Source: Atherinomorus stipes (Eukaryota; Chordata; Actinopteri; Atheriniformes; Atherinidae). Taken from it: a stretch of DNA of 64,000 bases. Location of the stretch: positions 79,501-143,500 of the forward strand of contig JALJCO010007139.1 of NCBI GenBank assembly GCA_023101725.1, in the 5' to 3' direction. Position 1 is the first letter of the stretch; each line of letters begins with the position of its first letter. Below, piece after piece: positions 48,601 through 59,868 of this stretch. Position numbers and translations under genes: made by a program. Under the pieces are notes generated by a model. The model was given only the letters and a program-made list of their open reading frames with translations. It was not told the DNA's origin and made no database searches.

Positions 48601-50761
48601 CAAACTGCTTACCTGAAAAGATTGTACACAGATAAATAGGTATGAAATGGGAACTAGCTAAGCAGGATCCCACCATACAGTAACTTCACAGCACTGAGCA
48701 TCATTCATGTTTTTAAAGTAGCCCTGGGTGAAATTGACATCTTAAACAATGTGGTACATATTTATTTTTCTTTTTAAACAACAGACATCACAGAGCTGTG
48801 GTTCAACACCAGTCCGTGTATATTAATGCCAACACAAAATCCAGAAACCATGTAGACAGATGGTGGTCTTAAAGGCTCAGCTGTGTTACAGCCACTCCTA
48901 AATGACGTCCACCATTGCAAAACTCATTAGTCTTCTCCTCCCCCCTGTTTTGAGGTGGTCATTTACTCTCTCTGTTTAATGGTGCTGTGAGCTGTCCAAG
49001 GAGATTGCCACCCTGCTACATAGCCAGACTGTGAAATTTGACACTTGGTCAGTTCATTAACCCAGTTCTCCAGGTGTTTGGGTTATGTGTGCAGACAGAC
49101 AGAGAAGCGGATGAAATACACTGCCACTGTTTTTGGAGGGGCACCTTTGATGTGGATGCTATGCTCTGTGGAGCATTAACTGGACTGAGTGTTTTTTTTT
49201 TTTAAATAGATTAATCACCCCACTTTTATCATTTTCAATCATCAAGCACTTGCAGATGCCCTCAGTGTCTGTTTGCATCGTATTGAACAGACATTCAATG
49301 ATGTGGTCTGATGCCACTGAATGTTGGAATAGATCAATATAATGTAGAAAAATAAGTATGAAATTAACTTGAACATCACTGATGCTTATCAGAAACTACT
49401 GGCCAGCATGGAGAGTTCAACCACTAATGCTGACAAAAGCTGAGTCACAAAGCCACCATCAATTTCACCAACAAAGTTTTATAAAGGACATGAAACATCA
49501 ACAAACAGCTTGTGCCAACAAAAACAGGGTAGCTGCTGCAGCTGAAGTCTGCAGTTGCTAAGAGGAAGTAATGCCATAATGCATTACTTTATGTGCTTAA
49601 GTATGGCAAAAGATTATCAGCACATGAGCTGAGAGCATCAACTAAAATGAATGAAAAGAACAACAAACATATCAAGGCACACGCAAGGTCTGTTGTGTTT
49701 GTTCATGAGTCAAGTATGAAGACACAATATCACTTCAGACAGAAATAAACACAGTCAATAAAACTTGTGGGCACCAAATGTTATGCCATTTAGGTACATA
49801 AGACAGAATGTGCACACAGAAAAAAAAAGTCTGTCATTTAAAAAAAAGTCATCACTGCCAAGAGTTATCAAATATGCTGATTAATCTATAATAGGCCAAT
49901 AGCAGTCATAAAGTAAAAGCCCAGGGATATTCACTGGTCAGGTCCTGACAACGGTTTAAGGTTTGGGAAAAAAAAAAAAGTTACAACACAGACCAATTAC
50001 CTCCACCTATTCAGCAAAACAAAACATGTAATTCCAATGTCCATACCTGTCAGTGCTGATCTGTACTCAGTCACCTCCCTATCTGAGCATTTAAGCTGTG
50101 GACAAAATAACAGCATGGTACATCATGTTAGCCTTCTTCCGTGTTTACAGTAAAAACACGCCTGCAGATCACACCACAGCAGTAAGCCGTCTTACAAGGC
50201 AGCAGCCCATTACAAGCACATACAGGCCCCTCAATGATGTAGAGCTTTTTAATTCTAAGGAATGTAAGTCTTTTCTGATAAGTGTCAGACAGGGTACAAG
50301 ACTACCAATAATCTCAGTGGTGCTCCCTGAGTGAATTGTAACTTTGAATTTCTTGAAGTGAAGTGATTTATTCTTTCTGAGACATGTGAATGATACATGA
50401 TGACGTGTAGCATCATCAGTCTGACACACCACTAAACAGTTGTTTTTTTTTTTATAAAACACTAGAGTGGCAGCTGGAACCTTTATAGAGTGAAATGACA
50501 TCTTAATGTGTCAACTCTTATTGATGGTTCATTTGGTTAATGGTATCACAAACCTGTAAGCTACAGGTAGGTACACGGCAGTTTTACTGTACATTTTTAA
50601 ACAAAATTGTAAAACAGTCCCTTTATTTGTAATGCATTATGCCAATACATCATTTTAAAGCTTTCATGTTGGTCTGACAAAACCAGAGATGAGTTATCAT
50701 TGTAACCCAACACTCACTTACAAATCTAATAAATTCTTACTTAGAACTGCAGTGTAGGCTA

Positions 50762-50762
<1 letters not shown>

Positions 50763-50794
<32 letters not shown>

Positions 50795-50851
50795 GGGGGG
50801 GGGGGAAGGAAGAAAGGAGGCTGGGGGGGGGGGGGGGGGGGGGGGGGGGGG
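50763..50851. repeat. (TG)n followed by two long poly-G runs
   Basis: About 14 TG units run directly into 14 G. After AAGGAAGAAAGGAGGCT there is an uninterrupted run of 29 G at 50823-50851. The TG tract can adopt Z-DNA and the G runs a quadruplex. Long G runs are also a known place for read and assembly errors. Confidence 0.9.
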
Positions 50852-51665
50852 AAAATATGTTAATATTCAAATAACCATATCGATAAAATATGGATTTAGA
50901 TAACTTTATTAATACATTTTTCCGATTACACCACAGAAGCATGGTCAAACAATTACAATGAAGGCTAATTATCATCCGTCACAGTCACAATTGATAATTC
51001 TGACTTATAATTCTGACTATAATGTAATATATAAAGCATAGCCAGACCATACAACACCTTCTGGATAAAGTAATTATTAGTCATTATTATCATTAATAAT
51101 AACTATTAAATTCACTCCAAACAACAGCCCATATCCCTACGAGTGATCTTCGTAATCACTACACTTTTCAAAATGCATGTTCAAATCATATGGAATTATA
51201 TGACTTTCTAACTCCTCCTCGCTTTGGAGAATATCCCTAAGAGCCTCTAGGACCCTGGAGGTCTTTGGACTCCGGTTTCTAATCTCCCTGGCGTTTCAGC
51301 AAGTGTGGAGAGTGTGTCCACCTCTGAAACAGACAGGGTCGAGCAAACAAAACACACTTCGCAAATTGCATGCAAATTTTACCGAACTCATGCCCCTTGA
51401 CTTTAGACTGGACCAGGTTTTGTTCACTGAATCTCACTAAAATCCTATAAAGTCAGTAACCCCATAAGTTATCCTAAGAAAGTTGCATAAACTGCATAAA
51501 TAAATCGCCCTGACCAACATTATTGAAGGCTGTTGTGCTGAGTGGCCACACCGGTACGGAGGTCACCAACAACAACGCAGCCAAACGGCCCGGTGAGGCG
51601 ACTCACACGACTATTGTTGCAGTAATTGCAGAGTTTTTGCCATAACGCCAGCGTACTTAACTCAC

Positions 51666-51840
51666 CTCGTCACGCTGGCCATTGTTCTTGTAAACCGTGT
51701 CCACAAGTTCATCAGGTAAGGAAAGAGCGTCAGAAAACACAGACCAGACGGCTGGGAGATAATTCAACCGACTGGTTGGTCCGGGCTGCGCGTGAGGTCA
51801 TCATTTTACTCGATCAGGTAATGCGCATGCGCTTTTCTGT
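51666..51840 (-). promoter_or_regulatory. daam1: Candidate daam1 promoter and non-coding first exon
   Basis: On the minus strand an exon-like stretch ends in GACGAG|GTGAGT, a strong donor at 51666. Immediately upstream is a perfect NRF1 palindrome GCGCATGCGC (51823-51832), and CpGs are denser than in the surroundings. Joined to the acceptor at 25323 it would give the untranslated leader of daam1. An ATG at 51712 would open an 18-codon upstream frame that stops shortly after the splice. The plus strand also has a plausible donor, ATCAG|GTAAGG at 51714, so a divergent transcript is possible. No transcript evidence is available here. Confidence 0.5.
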
Positions 51841-52567
51841 ATTTTTTTTTTTTTTTAATATATATATTTTTTTTATCCAGCGCTTCGTGACATTTTTTCT
51901 TAAAAAGAAAAAAAAACTCATACGAATGATCTGAGGGTGCGGAGTAGCAAATGTTTCCTTAAATATTTATTTTCTTTTACACAGAAAAACGTTTTGATAA
52001 ACAGCTGAGGTAGAGACCAGTAGCCTTTATTACTGGAGTCAAATCTGCTGTTGTAGTGCTCACAACTAAAAGGATTATCCCTTATAGATATGTCCATCAG
52101 TTTGTAGTTTTATCTTCAATCATTTACGCAAATAATACCATCAGTTAAAAAACAAAGAATAATAAAATAAAAAATGATCCCAGTCAATAGTCACATTCAC
52201 AGGTAAATTTCGTGCAAATAACAATGGTTACCAAGTACGTAGATCTCTTCTTGGAATTTAAAGAAACAAATATTAATTTAGTCTCTGGAATTGTTTATCA
52301 CAAGTAGCTTTTGCTACTTCTAAAAAGTTACTAAATGGCTCCATCTGGTGACTAAACAAGTGGAATATTGATTGTGATACTGGGTGCCCATTCAGGGAAG
52401 CCACATATGAAGAAAAAGAGAGCAAAAGACTAGAAATGTTGATCTATTTCATTACCTTGTAGCCTACTAAACACGTTATTGAATAAAAATAAAGAATCTT
52501 GAACCTGCCCATCCTGGTGCTTTTAATCCAAGTTGGAGGAGATCCTATCAAGGATTTTCTGGTATTG

Positions 52568-52803
52568 GGTGCATACACACCAAGCGCGATTTGGGCGTCA
52601 GGTTTACATGCAAAGTCAATGGACGACGCGCGTCGAAAACCCTGCGGCGCGTTGCGCGCGTTTGACGCGCATCACGGGTGGCAGTTGCCGGAGCTGGAAA
52701 ATCTGAACTTTGGCGTCTTGACGCGGGCGTCAACCAATAAGTGCGACTCAATGTCATGACAGATTTTATAGCTACTACGGGAAACACCAAGAATAACCAG
52801 GGG

Positions 52804-52839
<36 letters not shown>

Positions 52840-53346
52840 GACAGAGGAGGATAAACTGTGATCTGCGTCCGGTCCTGTGTCTGAAAGGCGGTTTGATGAC
52901 CTGCTGTGCCGATGGGATGTAATGGTATTATAATGCTGCCCCGCATCGGGACACCGGGTTGTTAAACTGGGCTGAAAGCGCCCCTCGCCAGCGCGCAGCT
53001 CCTGGAGTAAATGGTGAAACTCATCACACTCAGAACACCTGGAATTATCTGGTGAACCAGACACAGAGCAGAGATTTTCGACTACGACATTCCCGAGCTT
53101 TGTTTATCACATAATGCTGAGCCGCTCTCTCTCCTGCATCTGCCATGGTGCAGACAGACCGGTGGCAGGAAAAAGAAAAAGGAGGGGTATCCCGCGACGC
53201 GCATCGAGCGCGCCTTGGCTGGGTATCCCTCGCCGCGCGTCAGGGGCGTCAAGACGCTGGAAATCAAGCGTCTGACGACCCAGAGTCCAACTTTGGGCGT
53301 CAGGCGCGATTTTGACGCCCAAATCACGTTTGGTGTGTACCCACCA
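52568..53346 (-). mobile_element. PIF/Harbinger deletion derivative
   Basis: The ends are GGTGCATACACACCAAGCGC and, reversed, GGTGGGTACACACCAAACGT, continuing into ...GATTTGGGCGTC, so about 28 of 32 bases match. The flanks are ATT on both sides, compatible with the 3-bp Harbinger target. The minus strand encodes a short remnant 'DEFHHLLQELRAGEGRFQ' resembling the N-terminal part of fish Harbinger transposases; the rest of the transposase is missing. The interior holds a (CT)n microsatellite at about 52807-52837 and many GCGTCA/GACGC repeats, making it far richer in CpG than its surroundings. Confidence 0.7.
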
Positions 53347-53466
53347 TTATTTTGTGCTGTGTTAAATTGATAAGTGGATATTTTGATAGCTACTTGCTAG
53401 GCTGCTTGGTCTCTACAATTACTGTCCACATCTGTCCTTGTCCAACTCAGAAATAGCTGTAAACTG

Positions 53467-53833
53467 AGTAAATGAGGAACATTTACTCCTCTCAGGACCT
53501 GGGGGGACAGAGCCTTCTCAGTTGCTGCCCCTGCCCTCTGGAACTCGCTCCCTCAGACCCTCCGTGACTGCACTGAACTCAACTCCTTGTTTTTTATTGC
53601 CCCCTCTCCTTTTTGTTGACCTTTTCAGTTGTTGCCCTCTTCTCTCTGTTTTCCGTCTTTCCTCTTTATTTGTAGTTTTGATTATATTTTATTTTTGATT
53701 ATAGTTTATAGTTTTGATTATATTTTAATCTAATGTTTGTTGTAGATTTTACCTGACTGTTGTTTTATACCTCATGTAAAGCGTCTTTGAGCTTTTGTAA
53801 AAGAGCTCTATAAGTAAAATGTATTATTAACAT
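53467..53833 (+). mobile_element. LINE 3' end (L2-like)
   Basis: It translates to 'AFSVAAPALWNSLPQTLRDC', the C-terminal motif shared by many fish L2-like LINEs. A 3' tail follows with GCGTCTTTGAGC...GCTCTATAAGTAAAATG, the conserved 3' end of those elements. It is truncated at the 5' end, as is usual. Confidence 0.65.
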
Positions 53834-54910
53834 TTCAAGATAGCAGATTTAATACAAGAAGCTTTTGGCTTGATCATGTTGTTTATCTGTAAATGATGTC
53901 AGTGCATTAATGTGTTCGTGGATGTTTTTATTTTTCCGTGGTAATGACATGTTTAATTTATTTTACTGCATATATCTGGTTGGACGGTCCAACTTGGACC
54001 AAACCTCCACAAGTGGGTTGCATTAGTTCGGGAACTTCTCTTATAGCTGGTCAGATACTGTCTAGGTTGAGTTGACCTTTTCATTTTCTAATGTTCCATC
54101 TCATCAGGTGGAGTTGCTGTTGGCCACTTCTTGTTTTTACCTTTGTGGCGAACATTAGTGGTGTATTATATGGACTACAATAAAGTGGCATCTTAATGAT
54201 TTGATGACAAAATGATACAATCATGTTTATTTTAACATGACACCACAGATTATGTTTTGCTGTTGCATTGAACCTTTTGATGATGGTAGAGAAGTGAAAA
54301 GATTGGACCAGTGGTTTGTAGTTTTGTGGTAATGTTAGTCTAGAATCAGGAGCTTTGGAAAAACAAGATCATGAAATACAAGTTTCAGTTGCTAGCTAAA
54401 AAGAAGTGCTTATAGTAACTAACCGTTTCATCATTAACACAATTGCACTGAAATTTGCATTTCCTGTCTTTGATCTGATGCTGAAACTCTTTGAAGTCAC
54501 ATTCCATTGATTGAGTCTCTATGGGAGGGAAAACTATAATTAACTGTGGGTAGTCGGGAGAATTCTAATTACTATAGTTTATTCACATGTGGCCCACAGT
54601 TAAGACCAGTCATCTATGTTCTCCAATATTCTGATTCATTTTTATTAGATAATATTCTACTAGCTGTTAATAAAAGGCAGTTAAAACATTTGTACGTCAT
54701 TAACAGTCACAGGCAAAATTAGCAACACTATAGATTATTTTATACTTGACTGTTTTGCATTGTAAGATCATTGCTGACCCCTAAGATGCAGTATTGTCAT
54801 TGCCCTGTTGCACTATGCCACAGTTGCTATTCCCAGTATCTGCTTCCATTGCATGACCACAGAATTCACCTTCTGGGATGTTTGTTTTTGAAGGATGTGT
54901 TTTGTTTTGT

Positions 54911-55292
54911 TGCTGCATGGTGGCGTGGTGGTTAGCACAGAAGCCTCACAGCCAGAAGGTTGCTAGTTTGAGTCCTGGCTGGAGAGGGGTTTGAACAGTT
55001 CCAACAGTGGCCTTCATGTGTAGAATTTGCATGTTCTCCTGGTGTATGTGTGGGTTCTCTCTGGGTTCTCTGGCTTCGTCCCACCATCCAAAGACATGCA
55101 TGTTGGTTACTCTAAATTGCCCCTAGGACTGAATGTGAGTATGGATGGTTGTTTGTGCCTCTGTTTTGGCCCGCAACAGACTGGTGACCTGTCCAGGGTG
55201 TACCTTGCCTCTTGCCTGATAACAACTGGCATAGGCTCCAGCAACCCCCGCAACCCTGAACTGGATAAGTGGTTCAGAAAATGAATGAATGT
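54911..55292 (+). mobile_element. SINE-like fish repeat with tRNA-type head, copy 1
   Basis: It begins TGCTGCATGGTGGCGTGGTG with an A-box-like 'TGGTGGTTAGCAC' and a degraded B-box-like 'GTTTGAGTCC', continues through 'GTTTGCATGTTCTCC' and 'CCAAAGACATGCATG', and ends in GAATGAATG. This sequence family is very common in teleost genomes; I do not assign a database name. Confidence 0.65.
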
Positions 55293-55376
55293 TTTGCTTA
55301 GTTCCAATAAATATGTCCATACTGCTGTGCACTTTTAAATACTGTAGGAATATAATTTAGAGAATTGAAAAATTAA

Positions 55377-55919
55377 AGGTACAGTATGTAAGAAATCAAA
55401 GGTCCATGGCAGAAAAATGTGTTATATAATTAAAACTGTATTTCTATTGGTGTGTAATCGCTGCACTAGAATAGCTGTTAAATGTTTATTTTCTTAGAAT
55501 GAGTAATTTATATCTCTTGCTGTGCAGTGCACATATGGAGGCTGCCATATTTGTTCCACCATTTTTATACGGATTCCCTGAATGGATAAAAAATGTGAGT
55601 GAAGTGAGAACCCTCTGAACTTTAAAACTGCTGTCCAGCTTTGATTAATGAGATTTAGAGACTGTTTGGTATCAGTGATGTCTTAAAATACATTAAAAAG
55701 TAGCTACTCATAGTCCAGTCATAGCTACACAACTGGACTGAAGACAACTGGATTCACACACAGATGAAAACATCTTTATGTCTGGGAGAATTTTGGCCCT
55801 AATGACCACCATACATTCACAACAATGTTTGGAATATAAAGTCATTTGAAAGAAAACATCTTTTCTTTCAAATACCCATCTTTACCACTAGATGTCAGTA
55901 ACTCTTACATGCTGTACCT
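55377..55919. mobile_element. MITE with TTAA target duplication
   Basis: The terminal inverted repeats AGGTACAGTATGTAAGA and (reversed) AGGTACAGCATGTAAGA differ at one base, with TTAA directly outside each end (55373-55376, 55920-55923). TTAA targets point to Kolobok or piggyBac superfamilies; the ends lack the CCC of piggyBac, favouring Kolobok. There is no coding frame inside, and the length is 543 bp. Confidence 0.75.
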
Positions 55920-56033
55920 TTAAAATGCAAACATGCTACCAGTTTACCTTGCACCAGACTTAATCAGATGACCTGAATGCTACAATATTATTTATTGCAG
56001 GGAGTTAAAATCTTGTCTGAATTACAAGGACCA

Positions 56034-56267
56034 TACCTACGTGTAGCCAGACCAAATCCAGTTCTCGAACAGCTACTATCCTGCAACTTTTAGATGCATA
56101 CCTTCTCCAACACACCTGAATCAAATCAGTGGCTCATTACCAGGCCTCTGCAGAGCTGAATGAAATGTACAGGGGGAATTTAGACATTTGATTCAGGTGT
56201 GCTGGAAAAGGTATTTTCTAAAAGTTGCAGAAGAGTTGCTCTCCTGGACTGGACTTGGGTACCCCCG
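56034..56267. mobile_element. Palindromic hAT-like MITE, older copy
   Basis: Near-palindromic: 'AGCTACTATCCTGCAA', 'CCTTCTCCAACACACCTGA' and 'ATCAAAT' on the left recur inverted on the right as 'ATTTGATTCAGGTGTGCTGG' and 'AAAAGTTGCAG'. It is the same family as 57734-57908. The ends are eroded and no target duplication is clear. Confidence 0.65.
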
Positions 56268-56351
56268 ATGTACAGGTACATGATAAATAGCTTGTGGTTC
56301 AATACTGACTCCACAGGCAATTTCCATACATCTGTGGCAAGGTATGCAACA

Positions 56352-56679
56352 GAGGGCCCAGGCGAGATTTGATCCCCAGACTCCAGGGTGAGAGTCATGT
56401 GCGCGAACCAGTCAACCAAAGGCACATCCCCTTGGCCAAGTGGCCAGGGCGCATGATCACTCGGAGGCATAGTGACAGGACCGTCAACTGCCCCATCTCT
56501 CCCCCTTTTTCCACAAGCACATCCTCGTGCTCCACGCAGGCTGCCACCAATTTTGAATCCATGGGCTGATTACCAGTATTGCACATGAATCCTGCTGACA
56601 ACGCCAGAATGTAGCAGGATGAAGGAAGGCCCAGGCGGGATTCGATCCCCAGACTCCCGGGTGAGAGTCATGCGCGAAA
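56352..56679 (-). repeat. Two tRNA-Glu-like direct repeats
   Basis: 56352-56418 and 56625-56679 share about 55 bases. On the minus strand each reads GACTCTCACCC...GGGGATCGAATCC, like the anticodon arm (CTC) and T-arm/B-box of a tRNA-Glu, preceded in the first copy by a TGGTTGACTGGTTCGCGC A-box-like stretch. Neither folds into a complete tRNA by eye. They are best read as tRNA-derived SINE pieces or tRNA pseudogenes. Confidence 0.45.
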
Positions 56680-57187
56680 AAAAAAGAAAAGAAAAAAGGT
56701 AGCACATCCCAAGTTGAAGGGAGAACAGTCAGTCACATTTATGGTCTTTATTGGCTCACATCAAGATAAGATGCTTACATGTTTCAGCACAAAACCTTTA
56801 TCAGAGCATTTTGCAATTTTGGATGTGCAACCTTTTTTTTTCATTTTTTACAAGTATAGAGGTTGGGCATGGCACTCCATAACAATAAGTTAAAGAGCAG
56901 TTTAAATAAGAACATTAAGTTAAAGAGCAATTTCTTCTCCTCCTTACTTCAACTGCTGGACAGGAGTTTTATTTACTGGACCAGGTTTTCCAACTCTGGA
57001 CACTAATCAGTGAATGAGCTTATCATGCAATTTATAGGTTTTGAAACCAGAACCGCATTAATCCGATGGGTTAGATTCAGTGCATTTATTAAATTAGCCT
57101 TTCTTGCCATTGGTTCAAATTGGACATCTATCTAGGCAGCAATGTCAGAACATCTGACCCTGCTGGAAATAACAGGAGCCAGAGATA

Positions 57188-57215
57188 AATAATAATAATA
57201 AAAAAAAAAAAAAAA

Positions 57216-57255
<40 letters not shown>
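57188..57255. repeat. A-rich low-complexity tract
   Basis: AATAAT units run into nearly pure A, with a final run of over 30 A. Possibly a retroposon tail; no body was recognised upstream. Confidence 0.85.
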
Positions 57256-57257
<2 letters not shown>

Positions 57258-57733
57258 GGCTAACCAAGACCTCAGAAACTTTTAAGATCTGTGTAAATCT
57301 AATCCTGAGAACAGCAGGACAGAAAAAAGATACTAACAAAAGGAAATGCAATGAAAATATTACAAAGATCAGGAGGCAAGATCCTTACTACACGTTCATG
57401 TTTTGTTTAGAAATGGTTTATTGATCTCTATTGAGCTCTACATAAAATGGATTTTTATCTATTTATTTTTATTTCACCTTCATTTATACAGGTTCTCTCA
57501 TTGAGATCCAAGATCTCATTTGCAAGAGAGATGTTTTGATAAAAAAAAAATTAAAAAAAATTACAGACATAGCAACAAAACAAGCAAGAGGTTTGACTCA
57601 GTTAAATAGTTAAATAAGCTAATAAAATGTTTAAAAATTAAGCTGACACACTGCAACTACACCCTTGTTTTAATTTGATTTATTAAAAGAAAACCCAAAA
57701 CATCTAATTTAGAATTACCAAGTAACACTAGGC

Positions 57734-57908
57734 CAGGGGTGCCCATGTTTGGGCCTCGAGAGCTACTATCCTGCAATTTTTAAGAGCATACCCTTTTCAG
57801 CACACCCGAATGGTAGCAAGCCATTTATTTGATTCGGATGTGTTGGAGAAGGTATGCAACCAAAATGTGCAGGACAGGGCTCTCGAGGACTGGACTTGGG
57901 CATCCCCG
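57734..57908. mobile_element. hAT MITE with perfect 8-bp target duplication
   Basis: The ends are CAGGGGTGCCCA and, reversed, CGGGGATGCCCA, followed on both sides by CTCGAGAGC...TCCTGCA. CACTAGGC sits on both flanks (57726-57733 and 57909-57916), an exact 8-bp duplication typical of hAT. The 175-bp interior is a near-palindrome without coding capacity. Confidence 0.85.
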
Positions 57909-59734
57909 CACTAGGCATTAACTTCTTTACAGCTTTACTTACTGGCTTGCAGATTCTATAAAGCACCAAGGCATAGTCACTAGCAGCATCTTTTCTCTTA
58001 ATCACAGAGTAAAGCTGTCATCATCAGAACTTCAATTTTAATGCAGTCTGACTCATGGGGTGTTTACATGAACAAATGTTGCTCAAATGGGGATAAAGGG
58101 GTATGATTTAGGAATAATGCAGGACCCAGATGGATGCAAGAATGACAGATGGGAATTTCTACTCCAGATGCATAGTGGTTACTTGAAAGTACACATTTTA
58201 ACAAAAATATTTGCATGGGGTCATTTAAGAATATGCCGTAATCAATTGCAAACCTTGGCAGAAATAAAAGAATATTTATGCTGAAGTTATGAGCACAAAA
58301 TAATTAATAGTACCCAGTCTAAAAAAAAACAAAGAAAGACACAGTGGTTAGAAAACAGGAGATATAAGATGAAATGTAAAAAGGACTGAAAGAGAAATTA
58401 TGGATGAACCTCTTACTTAAAAATGAAGCTTTGTGCTTTTACAAATCAAAAAATACTATTAAATGTTAAACAGAGAAGGTATTTTTATTAGCATTTGAGC
58501 AACGCAAAACTCCAACATTTCTAAGTCAGTACACCCGAACTCAAAATCAAACCAAAACATAGAAAGATACTTTATTAATCCCCAAGGGGAAGAAGTGTTT
58601 ATGGCACAAACCAGTTATGATGTATGATGATGACCCAAAAGAGAGCCTCAGCCTGTAGCAACACCCAAAAAAAATATTTAAATACTATACCAAAACTGAG
58701 ATGAAATGTGTCTAGAGGCAATAGCTGGTCCTGAGATAATTCAGTAGAAATCCATGAAAAACTAATGATTGCAGATGACGCAAAGGAAAAATAAGATTCC
58801 ATGGATATGAGGACTATTAAAGCCAACTGTTAGCTTAATCGCAAAAGTATTAATTGTATTATAAAAGTTTGTGTGTGTGTGTGTGAACGCAACGTCCTGA
58901 TTTTGTCAAGTGTAGTCAAGACAGTAATTTACAGAAAAGATGCTATTAGGACTTCTTGCTATATAATCATTTACATAAAAGCTCTTTTCATTGATTCTTT
59001 GTTAGAAATGGAGGACGACAAATCTGAATTAAGAAATATCACATTTTTAAAGCGGATTAAGTTACTTGCTTAATATTTTAACAAATGTTTGGTCTTTTTA
59101 CTGAGCTATTTTAGGGGTTTATAAAAGAACATAGAAATATCAGATACCTAACATGTTTCTTATGAGAACATGTGTGTGTGAGATCCAGAAGGCTTTGGTA
59201 GGCTTGGTACATTAACTGTGATTACTGTCTAAGACAGGCAATGAAAAGTTTGTTAAAACAGACTTCCATGCATGGGATTTTTTTCTCCCTCTGCCAACAT
59301 TTTAAATGGGATTAAAAAATATCCATTATTCGTTCATTACCTATGAGAGACATAGATATGCACTGTATGTTTAGCTACGTCCATATGCAAAAGGATAAAT
59401 ATTTAAAACATGGTTCTCATCAGCTCTTAAGACTTAATAATTTAGGCAGAAATGTTCAATCTGACTCACCATCTGCAACTTTGTAACTTCATGAATAATT
59501 TGTCTCAATTAAACATTCTTTGGGTTTGAGCAGAACATTGCCACATTCAACCTAAAAGTGAGATAGTTGGTAAATAAATGCCAAGATAAAAATGGCAAAA
59601 ATACAGTTATGAAAAAAAGACAACCATCTTTCTCATTACAGCTGCATTTTTTGGTTTCACATTAACATTTGCACACAGCATTTTAAACCGCTTTCATCAC
59701 CTAACATTCTTGGAGTACAATATTTTAATTCTGA

Positions 59735-59868
59735 ACTTTTTAAAAATTATTGAACCATACTGTATTTTATGTTTTAAACTGTTCTTTTATATTATCTTTT
59801 GACATGTACAGCAGCTTTGAGTTTTATGAAAAGTGCTATACACATAAAATGTAACATTATTTTCATGT
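59735..59868 (+). mobile_element. LINE 3' tail fragment (L2-like)
   Basis: It ends GCAGCTTTGAGTTTTATGAAAAGTGCTATACACATAAAATG, the same tail architecture as at 53777-53833. Only the 3' end is left. Confidence 0.5.

Larger units (their letters stand above)
25324..51665 (-). other. daam1: daam1 5'UTR intron, about 26 kb
   Basis: This stretch separates the first coding exon from the presumed non-coding first exon. Reading frames inside are short and lack family resemblance, apart from the LINE at 27.1-28.6 kb. Segments 29.5-35.2 kb and 37.7-50.7 kb hold nothing I could identify beyond homopolymers and simple repeats. A region around 36.9-38.4 kb is less AT-rich and free of recognisable repeats, and may be regulatory. 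The exact upstream end depends on the first-exon call. Confidence 0.55.

Noticed and set aside
25324..51665. A GPR135-type intronless receptor gene inside the long intron
   Set aside because: No reading frame of receptor length or seven-helix pattern is present.
52548..53064. Minus-strand frames with (RE)n repeats
   Set aside because: The RE repeats come from the CT microsatellite; only the short 'DEFHHLLQELRAGEG' piece has a family match, as a transposase stub.
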